A stretch of DNA of 64,000 nucleotides from Deinandra increscens subsp. villosa (taxonomy: Eukaryota; Streptophyta; Magnoliopsida; Asterales; Asteraceae): assembly GCA_039602395.1 (NCBI GenBank), contig JBCNJP010000010.1, forward strand, positions 97,271,462 to 97,335,461, in the 5' to 3' direction. The notes under the pieces are model-generated. The model had not been told where the DNA came from. It saw nothing but the letters and a program-made list of their open reading frames with translations, and ran no database searches. Positions 57,701-64,000 of the stretch are shown piece by piece (the first letter of the stretch is position 1; every line of letters starts with the position of its first letter). The translations under genes and the position numbers were made by a program.

Positions 57701-59338
57701 TGATGTGTTGCTAACACATCCCTAATTCCTAAGTCTTTTATTATGTTTTTGAGTCAAATTGAGTCAGTTTGTGTTTGTTTTAGTTGCTTTTAGTCTAGTT
57801 TGAGTTGTTGAGTCTTTTATTTATGTTTTTATAAGTTTTGCAGGAGTTTGATTAAGTCCCGAGGCCACGTTTGAAGTTGGAGCTAAGTGAAGAAGAAAAG
57901 AAGTAAAATTGCTGAACAAGCAGTCCCAGGCGTATCGCCTGGGATTGGAAAGAGTCTACGCGATACGCGCGAAGCAAGGTGGTCAACAGAAGTCAAAGTC
58001 GGCTAAACCCGACTAAATTGTCGCCTAGTGGTCTGTAGGCGTATCGCCTACCAAGTGTGTACCTCCAAGCGATACGCTTGGAGGTCTAAAACCCGCAAAA
58101 AGAGGTTTCGCGATATAAATTCGAGTTTGAGGGTTTCATTCGAGATATCTCGACTTCCAGACGGCAGAGGACGAACGAGAGGCGATTTTTAGAGACCAGA
58201 GAGAGCTAGGAACGAGGAGAATCATCAGGGGATCAAGAATCAATCATTCAATCATCATCGATTCATCCGGTTTTCCTTATTTCTTGTTTAAACTCTAGAC
58301 TCAGTTATGCTTTCTGTTAAAGACATGATTTTTATTGTGTTTTCTGCATTGAACATGACGGTAGGCTAGGCGTTTAGTATCGCCTAGACCTAATTGAATG
58401 ACTAATTAGTATTTGCAACTTTACTCAGTTTTCGGTTAATTGATTGATGTAATACTTTTATTAAATTCCAATAATTGCCATGGTTGATGCTTGTGTGTGT
58501 TGAGAATAGATTGTTTACTGATTATTGATGTTTGATCTACCCGCGAATGTCTTTCGGTTTAGGTAGATTATCTAAAGTAGTTGACTTTAGGGTTAATTGC
58601 GATAGAGTAGTTTAGGGTTTTCTGAACTATTGCATTGATAGTTGGTTGATGATTTGTTTGCAATGTGCTGCCTTTTCTGAGACTCAAAAGGTAAAGAATT
58701 GTCGGGTAGTTGGGTTGGTTAAAATTCTAGGGTTGCATTGTCTCAAAAGGAAGTGTCCTAGGGTTTTGATTAGCTTGGTATTCCGTGTCGGTCATGGTAG
58801 TTATCGGTAGCTCCTGCTGGTCTAGGGTGCCTTAGATTAGGTTCGAGGGTGGCTAGGTCTAGTTGAGGTAGGAAGGACTTAAAAGGTGAACTCCTGTTCG
58901 GGCGTTAGAAGTGTTAACTAGGAAGGACTTAAAAGGTGAACTAGTCGCCATCAGATTGATCGAAACTGAGTAAGGTTGTAGGTGTTAAGTAGGATTTCGG
59001 GTCTAGGTGATACTCTTCTCTGTTCTGAATTTCCCAAAGTTTTCCTGCTTTCGTTTGGTGGCTGAGTTAGTATTAGTTAGTTAAATTATTTCCTAAAGTT
59101 CAAATTAAAAACCCAAATTTCTCAGTATTTCCAATTCCTAGGTCTAAGTTTAATTTTGTCTATAGAGTGTCTCTAGGGTTCGATATTCCCGGTCTTGCCT
59201 TAGCTTAGCTACAATCCGATAGGTACACTTGCCTTAGGGTTCGGTTTAGTTTAGGTAGTTTCGGTAAAATTAGGTGTGTCTAGGTCTAGGTTTAGGTCTA
59301 GGTTTTATAGTATTTTTAGAGTCGTTCCGAACACATCA
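57701..59338 (+). repeat. 3' LTR of the Athila-like element, 1.6 kb
   Basis: Starts TGATGTGTT and ends AACACATCA, perfect 9-bp inverted termini, the end touching the N gap. Hairpins CCCAGGCG-TAT-CGCCTGGG (57925-57943), TAGGCG-TAT-CGCCTA (58036-58050), and one with 10-bp arms CCTCCAAGCG/CGCTTGGAGG (58062-58084) end about 25 bp before a TATA (GATATAAATTC, about 58112-58122). Confidence 0.88.
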
Positions 59339-59838
59339 NNNNNNNNNNNNNNNNNNNNNNNNNNNNNNNNNNNNNNNNNNNNNNNNNNNNNNNNNNNNNN
59401 NNNNNNNNNNNNNNNNNNNNNNNNNNNNNNNNNNNNNNNNNNNNNNNNNNNNNNNNNNNNNNNNNNNNNNNNNNNNNNNNNNNNNNNNNNNNNNNNNNNN
59501 NNNNNNNNNNNNNNNNNNNNNNNNNNNNNNNNNNNNNNNNNNNNNNNNNNNNNNNNNNNNNNNNNNNNNNNNNNNNNNNNNNNNNNNNNNNNNNNNNNNN
59601 NNNNNNNNNNNNNNNNNNNNNNNNNNNNNNNNNNNNNNNNNNNNNNNNNNNNNNNNNNNNNNNNNNNNNNNNNNNNNNNNNNNNNNNNNNNNNNNNNNNN
59701 NNNNNNNNNNNNNNNNNNNNNNNNNNNNNNNNNNNNNNNNNNNNNNNNNNNNNNNNNNNNNNNNNNNNNNNNNNNNNNNNNNNNNNNNNNNNNNNNNNNN
59801 NNNNNNNNNNNNNNNNNNNNNNNNNNNNNNNNNNNNNN
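59339..59838. other. Assembly gap (500 N)
   Basis: Exactly 500 N between an LTR end and a copia LTR. Confidence 0.99.
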
Positions 59839-60087
59839 TTATAAAAGTCCAAGGGTTAGTTGTGTCAAAATGTCTAAAGTTAAAGTCTAGTGTCAAATTG
59901 TATATATGTAACTAGTTCAGGGGTCTGTTTGTTAAGATTGGAAGTCTATAACTTCCTATGCGTCGTACGTATGTATGTATATATCGATGGGCAGACCATC
60001 GATATCAACAATTCGTCATAATCAAAATCAGATTTCTAGTCTAAATTCTCTCAAGTTTTGTGTAATCGATCGATCTTGAATCCAACA
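59839..60087 (+). repeat. 3' part of the 5' LTR of copia element D
   Basis: Ends TTGAATCCAACA before the primer site; the start lies in the gap. It contains an inverted repeat ATATCGATGG-GCAGA-CCATCGATAT (59981-60005) directly after the TATA-like GTATGTATAT. Confidence 0.85.
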
Positions 60088-60089
60088 TT

Positions 60090-60102
60090 TGGCATCAGAG
60101 CC
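60090..60102 (+). promoter_or_regulatory. Primer-binding site of copia D
   Basis: TGGCATCAGAGCC, a one-base variant (C for T) of the usual TGGTATCAGAGCC initiator-tRNA-Met site, two bases after the LTR end. Confidence 0.85.
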
Positions 60103-60721
60103 ACGTTTTACCATCGATTACACTTTCGATTTGAGGATACAAGATCCGAAAATCAATTTGTTCCTGTCGCTACTTTCTTCAGAAATCGATTTGCAAGTTT
60201 TGATTTTTCTTGATCGCGATTTACGAATTCGAAAGAGATTTTGATCAGGGATTGATCGAATTTTTAGTGTGGAATCAAGGGATTGCCACAAATCTGTTTT
60301 CGCGAATCAAAGGGGCTGGAATCGTTTTTCTTCGTCCCTGTTCTTATTCATACAAACCGATTTTTTTTTCCTTTAAACTTACAAACTCTAATCCGCAAAT
60401 TACCAATTCGAAAGAGGCCAGACGGGTTGATCGAATTCAGAAGTTAATCGGGGATTGCTTCAAGATTGCGTGGATTGGAAAACGAAGAACACAACAGGAG
60501 ACATCAAATTTTTCGCAAAAACCCAGAGGCTACGGGCTGTTAGTTTGTTGCGGGAATTCAGAATCATCAAAATTCCAGGTTTTATCGTTTATTTACTTTG
60601 GAATTTATCTAGATTACAAATTCTAGATTATTACTATTATACTATACGAATTCTAGAAGAGAATTGCATAAAGTATATTTTTCTACTACTTTGATTTTTC
60701 AAAACGAAGATCTTGAAAAAT
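60103..60721 (+). other. Leader of copia D
   Basis: Untranslated leader. An open stretch of 138 codons at 60210-60626 shows no family resemblance and is probably chance. Confidence 0.6.
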
Positions 60722-63700
60722 ATGTCGGAAAGTGACAACCCAAGTGGTGGTAACGCAATTGTTGTACAAAAGGAAACGGTGTCCTCACCGAATTTCAAAT
60801 GCCCTATATTAAAATCACTAAATTACACGGTATGGGCTATTCAAATGAAAACCATACTAGAGGCAAATGGACTTTGGGAAAGGATTGAACCGACAGACAA
60901 TACGGAAGCGAATGTCAAGAAGGACAAGACCGCAAGTGCGTATTTATTCCAGGCATTACCGGAAGATATGATACTCCAAGTCGCAAGTTGCAAGACGGCA
61001 AAAGAAATTTGGGACGCATTAAAGACACGTCACGTTGGAGTAGATCGCGTGCAGAAGGCACGATTGCAAACACTCAAAACCGAGTTTGAGTTGTTGCAAA
61101 TGAAAGAGGAAGAATCAATAGATTCTTTCACTTCTAGATTAAATAACATCGTCTCACGGGAAAGTGCTTTAGGTTCAACGCTAGAACAATCGGCACTAAC
61201 ACGAAAACTTTTAAGTTCTGTGCCCGAAAGATTTTCACATATTGTCGCCACTATCGAACAATTTTGTGATTTAGACGAAATGAGTCTAAACGAGACAATA
61301 GGACGCTTGAAGGCTTTCGAAGAAAGAATTAAAGTGAAAAAAGGAAAACAGACAGACGGTCAAGACAAACTCCTACTTACGCGTCAAGACAACCAGTACA
61401 ACCGTGGAAAAGGATCTGGGAACAACGGATCAGGAAGATTCAAGTCTTACAACAAGAAGTGGAAAAACAAGAAGTTTAGGCAAAATGATAAAGAAGAAAC
61501 CTCATCTCAGAAGTCGCGAGAAAATAACTTTAGCAAAGGAAACAAACCTAAGAAGGATATGAGCAAAGAGAAATGCTATAACTGCAACAAGTTTGGACAC
61601 TACGCCAAAGATTGTCGTCAGAAAGACCAGATGACTGAACAATCTAATCTTGTAGAAGAAGATTTAAAACCGACACTGCTAATGGCTTTCGATGACAAGG
61701 TTACGGAAAATGAGGAAGTTTGCCTTAATGAAGAGAAGGTTCATCCAAAGAACTACACGTCCACCAACAAGAGTCTATGGTACTTAGACAACGGTGCAAG
61801 TAACCATATGACGGGGACTCTTACACATTTTACTGAGATAGACGAGAAGATCTCGGGAAATGTTCGCTTTGGAGATGGTTCACGTGTAACTATCAAAGGC
61901 AGAGGTTCCGTATTGATAGAATGCAAAAATCAAGAGCAACGAGTTATATCTCAAGTCTATTATATCCCTAGTCTAAGAAGCAATATTCTAAGTCTAGGAC
62001 AATTGACTGAGATCGGTTGCAAATTCATTATGGAGAACAATACCCTATCTCTCTATGAGCCTAGTAGGGAACTTCTACTGAAGGTCAAACGTGCAAAGAA
62101 CCGACTTTACAACATCATTTTGAAGATCGGATCACCAACCTGCCTAATGTCAAGTTTGGAGGATAAGGCATGGTTATGGCATGCAAGATTGGGACATCTC
62201 AACTTCGAGTCAATCAAGACGATGACTCAAAAGGAACTGGTACATGGGATACCTAAGATCAGTCACACAACCCAAATCTGTGATGCTTGTCTATTAGGAA
62301 AACACACTAGGACTCCATTCCCACAAAAGGCTAAATTCAAATCAGAAGAACCTTTAGATTTAGTCTATGGAGATCTATGTGGTCCTATATCACCACCAAC
62401 ACCCTCAGGAAAGAGATACATGTTCCTTCTAGTAGATGACTATACAAGGTACATGTGGGTGTATTTTTTTAAGTCAAAGGACGAAGCTTTCGAGACCTTC
62501 AAAGAATTCAAGATTAAGGTGGAAAACGAAGTAAAGACAAATTTGAAGATGCTAAGGACAGATAGAGGTGGAGAGTTCACATCTCACGAGTTCACTAAGT
62601 TTTGCAAAGACAATGGAATTGCAAGACAACTTACTGCCCCATACTCCCCACAACAGAATGGAGTGGTTGAACGAAGAAATCAGACAATAATGTCCACAAC
62701 TCGTAGTATGTTAAAGGCTACAAAAATGCCACAAGATTTTTGGGCTGAAGCAGTCAGACATGCTATTTACATACTAAATCGAGTTCTAACCAAGGCTGTG
62801 TTGAACAGTACTCCTTACGAAGCTTTGAAGGGTAGAAAACCCAAAATGGATCATTTGAGGATATTTGGCTGTATAGCATATGCCAAGGTAACCATTCCTA
62901 ACCAGAAGAAATTAGATGACAGAAGTGTTAAAATGGTTTACCTAGGATCTGAAGAGGGATCAAAGGCATATAGGCTATTTGATCCAGTTAACTACAAAAT
63001 CAGTGTTACCAGAGACGTAAAGTTCAAGGAAGATGAGATATGGAACTGGAAAGAATACTTGGATGATATGGATAATGGGAATGCTGAATGGACTGACTTT
63101 GTAACGTCAGAAAAGCAGTTAGAGACTGCTCACATTACTCAAAGAGAAGAGTCATCCAATTCGGAAGATGAATCTGAAGAAGAAGGTGCATATGAGAATG
63201 ATCAGCATCAATCACCTTTGAATCATTCGGAGAATTCCCACACGCCTCATAATAGCTCAAGGACCAACACTCCTCACACATATACCTATGAGCCTAACTC
63301 ATCACAAATTACAGTTTATAATTCAGACAGAAGTTCAGCAAGACCTTTTGATCACACACCACTACAAGGATTTAGGGACTTGGCTAAAATCACTCAAAAG
63401 GCTCCAAGTGTAGATCCACGAGGTATCTATGGAGAATTAATGATGGCAGAAGAAGAACCAAGAAATTATAAAGAAGCTGCTAAAGATAGAAAATGGATCG
63501 AAGCAATGAATAGTGACTTAGAATCCATAAACAGGAATAATACATGGAAATTAACTAACTTACTCGACAACCAAAAGGCAATAGGTCTTAAATGGGTATT
63601 CAAGACAAAGCGAGATGCAAATGGGAAGATTACAAAGCATAAGGCTCGCTTAGTAGCAAAAGGCTATGTGCAAGAACAAGGAATAGACTTCGATGAAGTA

Positions 63701-64000
63701 TTTGCACCAGTAGCTCGAATAGAGACAGTTCGTCTTATTCTGGCACTTGCAGCATATAATGAATGGGAAGTACATCACCTCGATGTAAAATCCGCATTCC
63801 TTAATGGAGACTTAAAGGAAGAAGTCTACGTATTACAACCAGAAGGATTTGTAAAACCAGGAACCGAGAAGAAAGTATACAAGCTCTCAAAGGCACCGTA
63901 TGGATTGAAACAAGCACCACGAGCATGGAATATCAAGTTAGACCATACTCTGAAAACGCTCAATTTTCAGAAATGCTCATTGGAACATGCAGTCTACATA
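60722..64000 (+). CDS. Ty1/copia Gag-Pol polyprotein, open to window edge (1093 codons, C-terminus outside)
   Basis: An uninterrupted frame from ATG 60722 to the last base. Gag (LNYTVWAIQMKTILEANGLW near residue 40) ends with a zinc knuckle CYNCNKFGHYAKDC at 285-298. Protease: WYLDNGASNHMTG at 353-365 (DNGA rather than DSGA, frequent in plant copia). Integrase: His/Cys finger (H487, H492, C520, C523) and the catalytic triad D551, D614, E650, a DD35E spacing, with the NGVVERRNQT box. The GKR/copia linker is acidic and Ser-rich (about 800-860). The RVT_2 reverse transcriptase starts near 942 (TWKLT, KWVFKTKRDANGKITKHKAR) with catalytic D1021 in HHLDVKSAFLNGDL and YGLKQAPRAW; the YVDD box and RNase H are beyond the window. 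This is the most intact element visible and may be active. Confidence 0.95.
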   Translation, partial: MSESDNPSGGNAIVVQKETVSSPNFKCPILKSLNYTVWAIQMKTILEANGLWERIEPTDNTEANVKKDKTASAYLFQALPEDMILQVASCKTAKEIWDALKTRHVGVDRVQKARLQTLKTEFELLQMKEEESIDSFTSRLNNIVSRESALGSTLEQSALTRKLLSSVPERFSHIVATIEQFCDLDEMSLNETIGRLKAFEERIKVKKGKQTDGQDKLLLTRQDNQYNRGKGSGNNGSGRFKSYNKKWKNKKFRQNDKEETSSQKSRENNFSKGNKPKKDMSKEKCYNCNKFGHYAKDCRQKDQMTEQSNLVEEDLKPTLLMAFDDKVTENEEVCLNEEKVHPKNYTSTNKSLWYLDNGASNHMTGTLTHFTEIDEKISGNVRFGDGSRVTIKGRGSVLIECKNQEQRVISQVYYIPSLRSNILSLGQLTEIGCKFIMENNTLSLYEPSRELLLKVKRAKNRLYNIILKIGSPTCLMSSLEDKAWLWHARLGHLNFESIKTMTQKELVHGIPKISHTTQICDACLLGKHTRTPFPQKAKFKSEEPLDLVYGDLCGPISPPTPSGKRYMFLLVDDYTRYMWVYFFKSKDEAFETFKEFKIKVENEVKTNLKMLRTDRGGEFTSHEFTKFCKDNGIARQLTAPYSPQQNGVVERRNQTIMSTTRSMLKATKMPQDFWAEAVRHAIYILNRVLTKAVLNSTPYEALKGRKPKMDHLRIFGCIAYAKVTIPNQKKLDDRSVKMVYLGSEEGSKAYRLFDPVNYKISVTRDVKFKEDEIWNWKEYLDDMDNGNAEWTDFVTSEKQLETAHITQREESSNSEDESEEEGAYENDQHQSPLNHSENSHTPHNSSRTNTPHTYTYEPNSSQITVYNSDRSSARPFDHTPLQGFRDLAKITQKAPSVDPRGIYGELMMAEEEPRNYKEAAKDRKWIEAMNSDLESINRNNTWKLTNLLDNQKAIGLKWVFKTKRDANGKITKHKARLVAKGYVQEQGIDFDEVFAPVARIETVRLILALAAYNEWEVHHLDVKSAFLNGDLKEEVYVLQPEGFVKPGTEKKVYKLSKAPYGLKQAPRAWNIKLDHTLKTLNFQKCSLEHAVYI

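Noticed and set aside
60210..60626. 138-codon frame in the copia D leader
   Set aside because: Lies between primer site and Gag ATG, no recognisable motif, typical chance opening.

Overview
This window looks like gene-poor, repeat-dense nuclear DNA of a flowering plant. The evidence is Ty1/copia and Ty3/gypsy (Tekay- and Athila-like) elements with the initiator-tRNA-Met primer site, Mutator-, hAT-, Harbinger- and Helitron-type DNA elements, AT-rich spacers and TATA-box promoters. Several families (Tekay-like LTRs of about 2.6 kb, Sirevirus-like copia gags, the reverse transcriptase family at the left edge) remind me of Asteraceae genomes, but that is recollection, not proof. There are four scaffold gaps of exactly 500 N (1746-2245, 26575-27074, 42131-42630, 59339-59838). 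All four lie in or beside LTR sequence, so linkage across them is provisional. I found no tRNA, rRNA or CRISPR locus. Only one single-copy-looking host gene is visible, a small ORF at 33054-33410.

Layout. 1-1745: non-LTR-type reverse transcriptase followed by a Cys/His finger and a restriction-like endonuclease, frameshifted. 3569-20597: a deep nest. A minus-strand copia element (LTRs at 3569 and 12731, gag at 4016-4598) was invaded by a gypsy solo LTR (4602-7244, just upstream of its gag ATG) and by a 5-kb coding-less LTR element (7469-12455, TSD TACAT) that itself carries a piece of an Athila/Ogre-type element. Its 5' LTR is cut by another gypsy LTR (12871-14073 plus 20140-20597), which is split by a young complete copia element (14074-20139, TSD GCTTG). 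20598-26552: a gag-only copia element whose tandem-repeat leader contains a solo gypsy LTR (21394-23921, TSD ATTAC). 26553-32887: a minus-strand gypsy element with gag but no pol. 33054-33410: the small gene. 33838-35181: CACTA-like subterminal repeats. 35204-35850: copia 3' end. 38405-39520: MULE-type element. 40058-42822: copia LTR-like piece and gypsy pol remnant. 45206-46068: three palindromic MITEs embedded in (TA)n. 47159-50521: hAT-like element split by a Helitron-like element, with a second Helitron-like element inverted beside it. 51940-52830: Mutator-like element carrying a piece of a host HAD-phosphatase gene. 52915-53496: Harbinger/Tourist MITE. 53694-59338: Athila-like element with gag and protease only. 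59839-64000: a copia element whose gag-pol frame stays open to the window edge.

Cross-cutting themes. Four unrelated LTR families kept gag (one also protease) and lost reverse transcriptase and integrase, so they could move only with enzymes made elsewhere; the open copia frame at the right edge is the sort of element that could supply some copia enzymes. Nearly every LTR here also carries its own short palindromic, CpG-containing word, repeated or arranged as a hairpin next to the TATA box. The word differs between families while the position is similar, which is the most interesting pattern in the window.
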